Below are positions 33,514 to 42,772 of a stretch of 64,000 nt of DNA, piece by piece. Every line of letters begins with the position of its first letter. Position 1 is the first letter of the stretch. The stretch comes from Nicoliella lavandulae (GTDB lineage: Bacteria; Bacillota; Bacilli; Lactobacillales; Lactobacillaceae), in the NCBI RefSeq assembly GCF_037546185.1, contig NZ_JAWMWH010000001.1, forward strand, positions 806,001-870,000, given 5' to 3'. The position numbers were made by a program, and so were the translations under genes. The notes beneath the pieces were generated by a model. The model was not told the origin of the DNA. It saw nothing but the letters and a program-made list of their open reading frames with translations, and made no database searches.

Positions 33514-34362
33514 ATGAAGATAATCAATTTTAAAGGTGTTGAAATTCCAGCGATTGGAATGGGCACTTGGCATATGGGAAGCGATAAAGCGACCTATGAT
33601 GAACAAAAAGCCACGATTCAATATGGAATTAACCATGGAGCAACAGCAATCGACACTGCTGAACAATACGGTGAAGGTGATTCTGAACGGATTATTGGGG
33701 ATGCCATTAAGGGCTTTCCACGTGAAAAATTATTTTTAATTTCTAAATTTTACCCATTTCACGCTGAACGGAAACAAATGGAAAAAGCACTTGATAACAG
33801 TTTGAAACGACTAGGAACTGATTATCTAGACTTATACTTATATCACTGGCCAGGTGGCACCCCATTGAACGAAGTCGTTGCGAACATGCAAGCCTTACAA
33901 GACACTGGCAAGATTAAGCATTGGGGTGTTTCTAACTTCGACATTTCCGACATGCTAGAATTATTATCAGTGCCAAATGGATTGAATGTAATGGCCAACG
34001 AAGATCTATATAATATTGGCTCTCGTGGCATTGATTATGACTTATTGCCATGGCAACGCGAACATGATATTCCATTGATTGCATATGCACCAGTTGATCA
34101 AGCCGATACTCGCGGGGGCGCAATCATTCAAAATGATACGCTAACTGAAATTGCTAGTCGTCATAATGCAACTGAATATCAAATTATGTTAGCATGGGTC
34201 ATTAGAGATGGTCATACGTTGGCAATTCCACAAACCAATAGTCAAAAGCACATGCAAGAAAATATTGATGCAGCGAATATTGAGTTAACTAATGATGATT
34301 TAATGTTATTAGATCAAGCATTTCCAAAGCCAACTAGTAAGAAACCATTAGACATTATTTAA
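33514..34362 (+). CDS. Aldo/keto reductase
   Basis: NADPH-dependent carbonyl reductase with TIM-barrel fold. Catalytic tetrad visible: Asp and Tyr in DTAEQYGEG near residue 50, Lys in LISKFYP near 80 and His in LYLYHWPGG near 113; the cofactor-binding C-terminal IPQTNSQKHMQENI is typical. ATG at 33514 follows AAAGGGGG and matches family starts (MKIINFKGVEIPAIGMGTW); an in-frame upstream ATG has no support. 282 residues. The next gene starts 13 bases after its stop, so they form an operon with a glyoxalase-fold protein, suggesting a role in aldehyde or methylglyoxal handling. Confidence 0.9.
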   Translation: MKIINFKGVEIPAIGMGTWHMGSDKATYDEQKATIQYGINHGATAIDTAEQYGEGDSERIIGDAIKGFPREKLFLISKFYPFHAERKQMEKALDNSLKRLGTDYLDLYLYHWPGGTPLNEVVANMQALQDTGKIKHWGVSNFDISDMLELLSVPNGLNVMANEDLYNIGSRGIDYDLLPWQREHDIPLIAYAPVDQADTRGGAIIQNDTLTEIASRHNATEYQIMLAWVIRDGHTLAIPQTNSQKHMQENIDAANIELTNDDLMLLDQAFPKPTSKKPLDII

Positions 34363-34375
34363 ATGAGGTGATTTG

Positions 34376-34765
34376 ATGTTTAAGATTGATCATGTTGATC
34401 ATTTTGTACTTACAGTTCATGACATTGAAGCCAGTTGTGCGTTTTATCATGATGTTTTAGGGATGGAAGTTATTGACTTTGAAAACGGAACGCGAAAAGC
34501 ACTCCGCTTTGGCAATATGAAGATTAACTTACATCAACTAGGCCATGAATTTAATCCGAAGGCTGAATTCCCAACTCCTGGGTCTGGTGATTTTTGTTTA
34601 ATTACCAAGGATTCCATTGCGGATGTGGTTGCGACCTTAAAAGAAAAACAAGTCCCAATCGTGGAAGGACCGGAACCTAAGCATGGAGCAATGGGTGCAA
34701 TTGAATCGGTTTACGTGCGAGATCCTGACTACAACTTAGTTGAAATATCACAATATCAAGACTAG
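34376..34765 (+). CDS. Glyoxalase/VOC-family protein
   Basis: Vicinal-oxygen-chelate fold with two beta-alpha-beta-beta-beta modules: FKIDHVDHFVLTVHDIEASCAFYHDVLG at the start and the closing YVRDPDYNLVEISQY. The metal ligands His8 (or His10) and Glu near the C-terminus (LVEIS) are in the right places. 129 residues from the ATG at 34376, seven bases after GAGGTG. Cotranscribed with the aldo/keto reductase. It resembles lactoylglutathione-lyase-like or YaeR-type proteins rather than a proven glyoxalase I, and lactobacilli usually lack glutathione-dependent pathways, so substrate is open. Confidence 0.87.
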   Translation: MFKIDHVDHFVLTVHDIEASCAFYHDVLGMEVIDFENGTRKALRFGNMKINLHQLGHEFNPKAEFPTPGSGDFCLITKDSIADVVATLKEKQVPIVEGPEPKHGAMGAIESVYVRDPDYNLVEISQYQD

Positions 34766-34768
34766 ATG

Positions 34769-34795
34769 AAAAGACTCAATGATTGAGTCTTTTTT
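34769..34795 (+). terminator. Intrinsic terminator
   Basis: AAAAGACTCAAT pairs with ATTGAGTCTTTT across one base, followed by further T. Confidence 0.9.
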
Positions 34796-34851
34796 ATTGC
34801 ACAAATTGCGACTATTTGTTTACAATTATCTAGAAAGGTTTGTGATGAATT

Positions 34852-37830
34852 ATGATTAATAAAATCAAATATCGTAAGTTAAACGAAAAGAAAGTATTAC
34901 ATAAAGTAAAGAAACAATGGATTATTGTTGGAACTGCGGCCCTTTCACTATTAGCAGTGGATGCAGCACCACAGTTATTAAATCATAGCGAAATTGAAGC
35001 CAAAGCTGATACCGTCCAATCTAGTGCTGGTAGTACTAGTAGTTCGGCAGCTACGAGTGCGGTAGCAAGTACCAATAGTAGTGCGTCCGCGACTACAGTT
35101 AATGCGAGTGCCTCCAGTACTGCAAGTAGTGAATCAGCTTCCAGTACGGTGGCTAGTACCACCAGCAATACCGATTCAACAGTCGCTAGCGCTGCAAGTA
35201 GTAGCAGTGATAGCAGCAATAATTCTGCATCTGCGTCATCAGTAGGTAGCTCTGCTACCGCTAGTGCAGATGTCAGTGATAATACTACTGGCAATATTGA
35301 AAATCGGATGGGCACGACTCAATCTAGTTCTTCTGCGACTAATATCAGTTTAACTGCTACGCAACCAACTGCAAATCAACTCAGTGTTACTACAATTGAT
35401 AGTGGTACTAATAGTGCAGCTTCAATTGGTTTCAGTATTTCTGGTGCTAGTAATGCCACCTATCATGGAAACGTCAGCTTGAGCAACTACGGTAACTTTG
35501 GCGCACCATATGTAGTTCAATATGTAAATAGTAGTGGGGTGGCTCCATTAACTGGAATTAAAAACTTAGTTCAATACTATAAAGCTGCTGATGGAACGGT
35601 TCAATCTTCAGCTGTTGACGCATCAGCTTATAGTAGTTTGACGCCGAATGTGGCATCCACTAGTAGTACTCCAGCGGGGATTAGCGAGGTTAACAATAGT
35701 GCGGTAACTTCATATGCACTATTGACCATTCAAAGTGGTCCGTTTGATTCCGCAGCTAACAATACGTACACTGCAAATGATCAAATTTGGTGGACGTATG
35801 ACATTATTAGTAATCCAGATTACAAGGGTGATGTTGATCATTATAATGCCGTTGGTGTGACAGCTAAGAACCTAACTCCGGTTAAAGTTAACTACTTAGA
35901 TAGTTCAACTAGCAGTGCAGTATCGGTTAGCCAATGGATTACTGGTGATAATATCTATCCTGGTAGTAGTTACCAACTATCAGTTTCAGCGCCATCTGGG
36001 TACAACGTAGCTACTGCTAATACAACGATTGGCGGGACGTTAAGCATTAGCAATAATACGGTCCAGGTCAGCGGAGCAGTATTTGATAACTACACTAATC
36101 CAGCAATTAATGTTTATTTGACTAAGAATGTTAGCACGCAAAGTGGGAGCATCAGCTTTCTTGATGCTGATAATAAAAATAGTTCACTTGGTGGTGAAAC
36201 GTTTAGTGGTCAAGTGGGTGATCAAGTTAATTATGATATTCAATCAGCAATTAACTCGTTGCAGGCTAAGGGTTATCAACTAGCTTCAGCTAGTCAAAGT
36301 GTACCTAGTGGCACTATAATTACCATCAATAATGGCAATAATGACTATACCTATAAATTTACCCATGTAATTAAGCAATATAGTGCTAGTGATACTAATT
36401 TGCCAAGTAACATTAATCCATCAGATTTACAAATGACTGTTAGTCGGACGATTAATTTTGTGGATGGTAGCACTAACCAACCATTGACTAAGCCATCCGT
36501 TCAAACGTTTACTTATAATCGAGTAGCTAGCTATGATTTAGCAGCCAACACCGTGACATATAGTGATTGGAAAGTTGCTAATAATGGGAATCCCCAATTT
36601 GCCGCAGTTACCGCGCCAGTAATTGATGGATACGTTGCGGGAACGACTAATTATCCAGCCGTATCAGTTAATGTTAACTCTGGAACTCAGACGTTGATTG
36701 ATTACTATACTAAGGCTAGTTCAAATAACACGAATAACGCTTACGCACTTTATAATTACAATTCTACGAATTTACCAGCGGGATTCAGTAGATCTAATTT
36801 GGTGATGACGGTTAATCAAAATGTTAACGTAATGAATTCAAGTAATGTGTCAACAGGTACGATCACCGTGCCAGTGCGGTTCACTAGAACGGCTGTATAC
36901 CAAGGTGATAAATTCCTGGGTTACGTTAGCGATGGAACCACCAGTGTAAGCGGTGATACTAAGTATAGTGATAATAGCTGGTCAATTGACGCTAGTTCAG
37001 TTAGTCAACAAGACTTATTGAACCGAATGGGCGTAGCTGCTAGTTATGTATCTAGTGATAATGACTGGAACTATATTATTAGCCAAATTTTAAATCAAGC
37101 TAGATTTAACGCATCAGTGGGCAATAATAGTGCTGCTTCTGCTGCCATTTCAGTTAAGTTCAACGACGCAAATGCTAATAATAGCACGAATGCTACTAAC
37201 ACAAATAATGCTACAAGTACAACGACAAATACTGCTACAACAAGTACAAGCACTGCAACGACGACTAGTACAACGACATCAACTAGTGCTACGACAACGC
37301 AGGCTAGCGGCAGCAGTGTTGCCACTAGTAGTACGACTTCAGCTTCAAATGTAACGTCAACAAGTAGCACATCTAATGCTACCAGTACTACTAGTAATGA
37401 TGAATCAGGTAGTTCGGTAACTACTAATGGTGGTACTACCGATACTACTAATTCTAATGGCGATAATACTGCTACTAGCAGTACCGATAGTGCTACTAAT
37501 GATGATAGCTCTGATAGTAATGCTACTAACGACGATACTAATACTAGTAATAATGATGATACGAATGATCAAGTTACTAGTCTTAATGGTACAAGTCGTT
37601 CAAGTAAGCAGAGCGGTAGTCACTCAACGATTACTAACTTAAATAATGCAGACAGTTTAAACAATGCTTCAACTAACTCTGTATCTAAATCAGTTCGGAG
37701 TGCTAATCAGAAGGATCAATTGCCACAGACTAGTGAAAATCCATCTGATGCAGAAACCTTGTTGGCGGGGATGATAGCAATCGTATTTGCTGGAATCTTT
37801 GGTACACTATATCGTAGACAACGGCATTAA
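34852..37830 (+). CDS. LPxTG-anchored surface adhesin A (mucus-binding-like)
   Basis: Cell-wall-anchored protein of 992 residues. N-terminal KxYKxGKxW-like leader (KIKYRKLNEKKVLHKVKKQW, then hydrophobic IIVGTAALSLLAV), a Ser/Thr/Ala-rich segment (about 55-160), a globular region (about 160-400), MucBP/Mub-like modules around residues 345-520 and a Mub-B2-like domain from about 530 (SRTINFVDG ... PSVQTFTYNR). A second low-complexity Thr/Asn/Ser stalk (about 765-950) leads to the sortase signal LPQTSE at 957, a hydrophobic helix and RRQRH. Paralogue of the next gene, with similar upstream DNA. Ligand unknown; mucin or glycan binding is inferred from domains. Confidence 0.9.
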   Translation: MINKIKYRKLNEKKVLHKVKKQWIIVGTAALSLLAVDAAPQLLNHSEIEAKADTVQSSAGSTSSSAATSAVASTNSSASATTVNASASSTASSESASSTVASTTSNTDSTVASAASSSSDSSNNSASASSVGSSATASADVSDNTTGNIENRMGTTQSSSSATNISLTATQPTANQLSVTTIDSGTNSAASIGFSISGASNATYHGNVSLSNYGNFGAPYVVQYVNSSGVAPLTGIKNLVQYYKAADGTVQSSAVDASAYSSLTPNVASTSSTPAGISEVNNSAVTSYALLTIQSGPFDSAANNTYTANDQIWWTYDIISNPDYKGDVDHYNAVGVTAKNLTPVKVNYLDSSTSSAVSVSQWITGDNIYPGSSYQLSVSAPSGYNVATANTTIGGTLSISNNTVQVSGAVFDNYTNPAINVYLTKNVSTQSGSISFLDADNKNSSLGGETFSGQVGDQVNYDIQSAINSLQAKGYQLASASQSVPSGTIITINNGNNDYTYKFTHVIKQYSASDTNLPSNINPSDLQMTVSRTINFVDGSTNQPLTKPSVQTFTYNRVASYDLAANTVTYSDWKVANNGNPQFAAVTAPVIDGYVAGTTNYPAVSVNVNSGTQTLIDYYTKASSNNTNNAYALYNYNSTNLPAGFSRSNLVMTVNQNVNVMNSSNVSTGTITVPVRFTRTAVYQGDKFLGYVSDGTTSVSGDTKYSDNSWSIDASSVSQQDLLNRMGVAASYVSSDNDWNYIISQILNQARFNASVGNNSAASAAISVKFNDANANNSTNATNTNNATSTTTNTATTSTSTATTTSTTTSTSATTTQASGSSVATSSTTSASNVTSTSSTSNATSTTSNDESGSSVTTNGGTTDTTNSNGDNTATSSTDSATNDDSSDSNATNDDTNTSNNDDTNDQVTSLNGTSRSSKQSGSHSTITNLNNADSLNNASTNSVSKSVRSANQKDQLPQTSENPSDAETLLAGMIAIVFAGIFGTLYRRQRH

Positions 37831-37834
37831 TGAT

Positions 37835-37865
37835 AAAAGAGACTGAATTTTTTCAGTCTCTTTTA
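37835..37865 (+). terminator. Intrinsic terminator between adhesins A and B
   Basis: AAAAGAGACTGAA pairs with TTCAGTCTCTTTT. Confidence 0.92.
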
Positions 37866-37921
37866 TTGTACAAATTGTTTTTAATTGTTTAAAATAACTA
37901 TATAGAAAGGATTGTGATATT

Positions 37922-40900
37922 ATGTTTGATAAAAATAAATATCGTAAAACTAATGATAAAAAAGTATTACATAAGGTTAAAAAACAGTGGGTAATTTTAG
38001 GAACTGCTGCTCTTACCTTGTTAGCGGTGGAAACTGCACCCCAAGGATTAGCTAACCACAGCTTTAGTCAAGTTGAAGCTAAGGCAGATACTACTAGTGC
38101 TGCTAGCAGTGGATCATCTAGTAATGGTTCCGCTACTGATAGTGCTAGTTCAAATCCTACTAGTGCATCTAGTACTGCTACCTCAGCTAGTGAATCTTCA
38201 TCTGCATCCACTGATAGTTCTGCAACAACTAGTGGTTCAACATCAACTAGTTCTTCTGCATCCACTAACAGTTCTGCAACAACTAGTGGTTCAACGTTAA
38301 CTAGTTCATCAGCATCTAATAATGTAACATCAGACACTAATGCTGATAATACTGTATCTTTGAGTACAGGCTCTAGCTCAACTAATACAAATACATTTTC
38401 AGCTGCTGTGGTTGGTGTTACTGATGAATTGTCTTATCGGGATGGTAATGATGATGCTGGGAAAAATGGTGTTTCTTTGACGTCGTCTAAGCCTGCTACA
38501 TCTACTAGTTTTACTTATTCTACTAGTTCTTTACAGAGTAGTGGTTCTTCATACTCTTTTAGTAATACTGTCACTGAGAATAACAGTGGGGTATATCATG
38601 GTGATATCACAATTAATGTTGGTAGTACTACTGATTTAAATGGAAAGAAATATAGTTATACAAATGCCTTCACATATACTAATGATAGTAATAATAATTC
38701 ACCATTAGCTAGTGATGTTGTTAGTCATATTTCAAATTTAACAACTTATCATAAAGATGCTAATAATTCAATTGTTAGCAGTTACACAGTGTCTTCAGCT
38801 GATGTAAGTAGTTATGTTCAATTTTTAAGTTCTACTAGTGATACTAATCTTATGAATAAGTATTATATAAATGGTACTAGTGGACCTACATTTAATAGCT
38901 CAACATCCGTATTGCTATTTACTTTACCAGCTAGTTTATTATCAAATAATTATAGAGGTGGCGATCAAATTGATTGGTCATTTGATTTATCCAGTGCTGA
39001 AAATGATAAATATTCTTTAACTAGTGCTGAGCCTTCTGTTCATTCTAGTGATTTTACTTACTCTCAGTTCAATAATCCAGTTACAATTAAGTTTGTTGAC
39101 AGCAATAATAATCCAATTAGTGGTGCAGAAGATCAATATTTAACTAGTGATGCTATCTATAGAAATGATAGTTTTAGTGTTAGTGTTCCTACACCATCGG
39201 GATATGTAACGTCCGGTTATGAGGATAACTATTCAACTAATGTTAGTTCTTCAAATAATAGTTTTGTAGTTAGTGGTAATTTTCAAATTAATTTGAGTAA
39301 TACTCAAGGAGTTACACTAGTTTACAAAAAGACTACAACAGATAGTGTAGTAGACACATTTAACTTTACCGACAATGGAAATAGCGTTGCTACCACAAGT
39401 CAATCTGGACAACCATCGAGTGCAGTAGACGTAAATTCATTACAAAGTGAAATTCCATCAGGATATGCTTTAACTTCTGAAGCAGCTAGTTCTTTGAGTA
39501 ATCTTAAATTTGGTTCTTCTGATACTACTTACAGTCTTGCACTTGTTCACAAGACCCAATCATTCACAGCTAATGATAATAGTACGCAAAGTGGAGTTAC
39601 TAAAGATGATTTACAAAAGACGTTCACTAGAACGATTAACTTTGTTGATGCTAGTAATCAATCAGCTGTAGCCGATCCAGTAGTTCAAACCGTTACCTAT
39701 GATCGAACGGGGACTTATGATGAGATAACGAATTCAGTTACTTATAGTGAATGGAGTGCAGCTGGTAGTACTGAATTTGCATCTGGCTCAGCACCTGCAG
39801 TAAGTGGTTATAGTGGTGCCACACCTTCAAGCTATTCTGCAGTGTCAGTACCATATAGTTACAGTCCAACAGCATCATCATTAACAATTAGTTACAATAA
39901 GGTAGCGAACTCTTACAGTATTTACTCTGCCAAATCTACTAAGCTACCATCTGGATTATCTAAATCTGATTTAACTAAGTCGGTTGATCAAACCGTAACG
40001 ATTAAGAATGGTTCCAACGTAGTTAAATCATTTACGGTTCCAGTAACATTGAATCGAGCTGCTTTATACAAGAACGATAGTTTAGTTGGGTACGTAAATG
40101 TTAATACGACTAGCGCCAATGATGATACCAGTTATGATAATGACAATTGGTCAGCTGATTTAACATCAGTTAACCAAGATGACTTAATGAATCGGATGTT
40201 AGACAGTGATTATTCATTAGGCAGTGATTTTGACTATGGTAGCTTGTTACAACAAATCTTTGCTCAAGCCACTGCTTCTGCCAATAATACGAATAAATCC
40301 ACTAACGGTGGGCAATCAAGTGATAACAATAAAACCACTAATGATATCGTAGTTCAAGTTCAAAAGAAGAGTGTTACGCCTAGCGGTAATTCATTCTTTG
40401 GTTACTACCCTACTAGTGTTGTTTCTACTACAACTAGTCAGGTTAATGATACGCCAGTAACACCAAGCTTTTATTCTGCTAAGTCGAGCGTGGCTAGTTC
40501 TGCAGCTAGTGAATCCAGTGCTAATAGTTCTGCAGCATCTTCATCAGCTAGTTCAAGTTCCACTGCTTCAAGTAGTAGCAGTCAATCTAGTGCTACATCG
40601 AGTGAAGCCAAGCCAGTTACTTCAAGCGGTAACTCAGCTTCTCCAAGAGCAAGTAGTAGTAGACATCACTTCCACAAACCAGCTGGTCATAAGCATCATC
40701 AAGGTAATGATGAATTCTACCACTCAAATAGACATATGACTAAGCAACGTCATAAGAAAGGCAGTAGCATTTATCGTTCGCATAATCACTTTGCTAAGAA
40801 AAATGATAAGAATTACTCAACTAAAGTATTAGCAGCAAAAGAAAAATTTGCGAGAGAACAAAGATCTATCGCAGCTTCTAAAGCAGCTAAGAGACGGGCT

Positions 40901-41224
40901 AAAGCTTTCGCTGGTACTGGAAAGCATACGCATGCATCCGCACCAATGGCCACTAAGCATCATGCTAAGAGTATCAAGACTAATTCAACTAAGGTTAATG
41001 CAGCTAAGAGTCATGTAACTAAGGCAAATGCGGTTAGTCATAAATCTTCATCTGCAAATACTGTTAAGCATGAATATAACAACCGTGCCGCTAACGATGA
41101 TCGTAAGGCTAAATTACCACAAACTGGTGAAAATCAAACCGTTCGTAATGCATCCTTATTCGGATTAGTAGCGATTGCAGTTTCTGGAATCTTTGCTGGG
41201 ATGTACTACAAGAAGCGCAATTAA
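37922..41224 (+). CDS. LPxTG-anchored surface adhesin B with basic His-rich stalk
   Basis: Paralogue of adhesin A, 1100 residues. Same leader pattern (KNKYRKTNDKKVLHKVKKQW), Ser/Thr linker (about 55-160), globular region, MucBP-like modules and a Mub-B2-like domain from about residue 567 (TRTINFVDA ... PVVQTVTYDR), then a domain shared with A (SGLSKSDLTKSVDQTVTIKNG). The unusual part is residues about 908-1060: about 150 residues rich in His, Lys and Arg (RHHFHKPAGHKHHQ at its start) right before LPQTGE at 1065. The segment would lie within or near the wall and could bind teichoic acid, anionic glycans or metal. Ligand unknown. Confidence 0.9.
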   Translation: MFDKNKYRKTNDKKVLHKVKKQWVILGTAALTLLAVETAPQGLANHSFSQVEAKADTTSAASSGSSSNGSATDSASSNPTSASSTATSASESSSASTDSSATTSGSTSTSSSASTNSSATTSGSTLTSSSASNNVTSDTNADNTVSLSTGSSSTNTNTFSAAVVGVTDELSYRDGNDDAGKNGVSLTSSKPATSTSFTYSTSSLQSSGSSYSFSNTVTENNSGVYHGDITINVGSTTDLNGKKYSYTNAFTYTNDSNNNSPLASDVVSHISNLTTYHKDANNSIVSSYTVSSADVSSYVQFLSSTSDTNLMNKYYINGTSGPTFNSSTSVLLFTLPASLLSNNYRGGDQIDWSFDLSSAENDKYSLTSAEPSVHSSDFTYSQFNNPVTIKFVDSNNNPISGAEDQYLTSDAIYRNDSFSVSVPTPSGYVTSGYEDNYSTNVSSSNNSFVVSGNFQINLSNTQGVTLVYKKTTTDSVVDTFNFTDNGNSVATTSQSGQPSSAVDVNSLQSEIPSGYALTSEAASSLSNLKFGSSDTTYSLALVHKTQSFTANDNSTQSGVTKDDLQKTFTRTINFVDASNQSAVADPVVQTVTYDRTGTYDEITNSVTYSEWSAAGSTEFASGSAPAVSGYSGATPSSYSAVSVPYSYSPTASSLTISYNKVANSYSIYSAKSTKLPSGLSKSDLTKSVDQTVTIKNGSNVVKSFTVPVTLNRAALYKNDSLVGYVNVNTTSANDDTSYDNDNWSADLTSVNQDDLMNRMLDSDYSLGSDFDYGSLLQQIFAQATASANNTNKSTNGGQSSDNNKTTNDIVVQVQKKSVTPSGNSFFGYYPTSVVSTTTSQVNDTPVTPSFYSAKSSVASSAASESSANSSAASSSASSSSTASSSSSQSSATSSEAKPVTSSGNSASPRASSSRHHFHKPAGHKHHQGNDEFYHSNRHMTKQRHKKGSSIYRSHNHFAKKNDKNYSTKVLAAKEKFAREQRSIAASKAAKRRAKAFAGTGKHTHASAPMATKHHAKSIKTNSTKVNAAKSHVTKANAVSHKSSSANTVKHEYNNRAANDDRKAKLPQTGENQTVRNASLFGLVAIAVSGIFAGMYYKKRN

Positions 41225-41246
41225 TAATTATATTTAAAATTAAGTA

Positions 41247-41280
41247 GGGAATCCATCGTTTATGATGGGTTCCTTATTTT
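41247..41280 (+). terminator. Intrinsic terminator after adhesin B
   Basis: GGAATCCATC pairs with GATGGGTTCC (one wobble), followed by TTATTTTT. Confidence 0.85.
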
Positions 41281-41388
41281 TCTTTATTAGTGATAATTTC
41301 GACTAGGCTTTATTGCAAAATAATATTTACACTATTTTGTTAAAATAAGGCTATAATAGAAATAAAATCATTATAGGAGTGAAGACCA

Positions 41389-42558
41389 ATCAAATTTTAT
41401 TCGTATCAATACTTAACTCATAATTCACATTTACTTGACTACTTATTTATTGGTGTCGGTTTACTAATTAGCGCCATCATTATTGTGATTGGTATTAAGT
41501 ACTATCGTAATCGAACCAACTTAAAATTTCGCAATATTTTAATTGTGATGTTTGCATTCGCAGCGATGGTCATTTGTTTAGAAGTAGGAAAGATTCAAAA
41601 TCAAGCTTCAGCACAAAGTGATTCCGGACAGATTGCTCGAATTATGCGTAAAATTAGTTCTGAGCATCACGTTGCGTTATCGAAAATTTATACTAGCTCG
41701 CCTACCATTAGCAAGCAGTTAGTAATGAAGGTAGATAACAAGTATTACCAAGTTGATATTAATAGTGATACTGAAGTTTATAGCACCAAGAAAGTCCATC
41801 CGTTTGCAGAAAAAATTCAGTATGTGAAGTCCGGTGGGCTAAACTTAAACTTGAATAACGGTCAATACTTAAATATTGCTGGTAAGTTGTTGATTGGATT
41901 CCTAATGTTAGTTTTCCAAATCAATTTATCTGGTAAGGGGAACTTAGATCCGGCAAATGCGGTGGATGAACTACAAAACTATGTATTAGGAGGGATTGTT
42001 GGTGGGACGGTGTTCAACCTCAGTATTTCCATCCTAGAGTTTATTGTAATCGTGCTTATTTGGACGGTTATCATCTTTAGTAGTAAGGTCTTGATCAATG
42101 AGAGCGACTTCTTTAAGAATTTACTGAACGGGAGCCCGAAAGTCTTGATTAGCCGTGGTCGGATTGATGTCGCAACGGCGTTACGCAGTGGGGTTTCGGC
42201 TAGTGATCTAGTGTTCAAGTTGAATAATTCTGGGGTTAGTGATTTACAACAGGTTAGTAAGGTAACCCTAGAACAAAATGGTGAGTTGAATATTAATAAC
42301 TATCACGATACAACGACTAATTTGCCAATTATTACTGATGGTAATGTGAACGAAGATGTGTTAGAACATATTCATAAGGACGAATCATGGTTGATGAATC
42401 TATTGAGCGAGCAACATCACGATATTAAGGATGTTTACTTAGGTCAAATTGTAAATGGTGATTTAGTACTAACGCTATACCCAAAGAAGAGTACACCACT
42501 ATTAAGATTTCTACCAAATGAAATTATTAATTTAAAGAATGTATTTAAGAAGAAATAG
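41389..42558 (+). CDS. DUF3290-DUF421 (YetF-like) fusion membrane protein, ATC start
   Basis: 389 residues. The N-terminal 135 or so are DUF3290 (KFYSYQYLTHNSHLLDYLFIGVG, a first membrane helix, then a second near residue 50); the rest is DUF421, with helices around 160-240 and the hallmark FLNGSPKVLISRGRIDVATALRSGVSASDL-type segment. The two are normally separate adjacent genes; here they share one frame. Homology demands a start before KFYSYQYL, but the frame has only ATC (41389) there, nine bases after AGGAG and with an in-frame TGA at 41380. The first usual start (GTG 41485) would delete the first helix. Function unknown; general membrane or stress role inferred. Confidence 0.8.
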   Translation: MKFYSYQYLTHNSHLLDYLFIGVGLLISAIIIVIGIKYYRNRTNLKFRNILIVMFAFAAMVICLEVGKIQNQASAQSDSGQIARIMRKISSEHHVALSKIYTSSPTISKQLVMKVDNKYYQVDINSDTEVYSTKKVHPFAEKIQYVKSGGLNLNLNNGQYLNIAGKLLIGFLMLVFQINLSGKGNLDPANAVDELQNYVLGGIVGGTVFNLSISILEFIVIVLIWTVIIFSSKVLINESDFFKNLLNGSPKVLISRGRIDVATALRSGVSASDLVFKLNNSGVSDLQQVSKVTLEQNGELNINNYHDTTTNLPIITDGNVNEDVLEHIHKDESWLMNLLSEQHHDIKDVYLGQIVNGDLVLTLYPKKSTPLLRFLPNEIINLKNVFKKK

Positions 42559-42562
42559 GAAA

Positions 42563-42592
42563 ATCGCTAGTGATTAAGTCACTGGCGTTTTT
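42563..42592 (+). terminator. Intrinsic terminator
   Basis: CGCTAGTGA pairs with TCACTGGCG (one wobble), followed by T5. Confidence 0.85.
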
Positions 42593-42772
42593 ATATTGGT
42601 TTTATTATTTATATTTTTAAATTATGGAGGTAGCTGTTAATTATCACTTTTAATGATATAATTGTAATTAATTTTTATTAAACATTTTTAGAATATGTTT
42701 TGTAATTATTTATGATTAATAATTTGTTAATGTATTAAAATAGCAAATTGAGTTTAAGGGGATGAACTAATT

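Noticed and set aside
37130..37642. Several long frames on both strands inside the Ser/Thr-rich parts of the adhesins (also around 34983-35315, 38068-38337, 42954-43220, 46162-46818)
   Set aside because: They are low-complexity shadows of the AGT/TCA/ACT codon repeats, have no Shine-Dalgarno sites and encode Leu/Val- or His/Arg-only strings.
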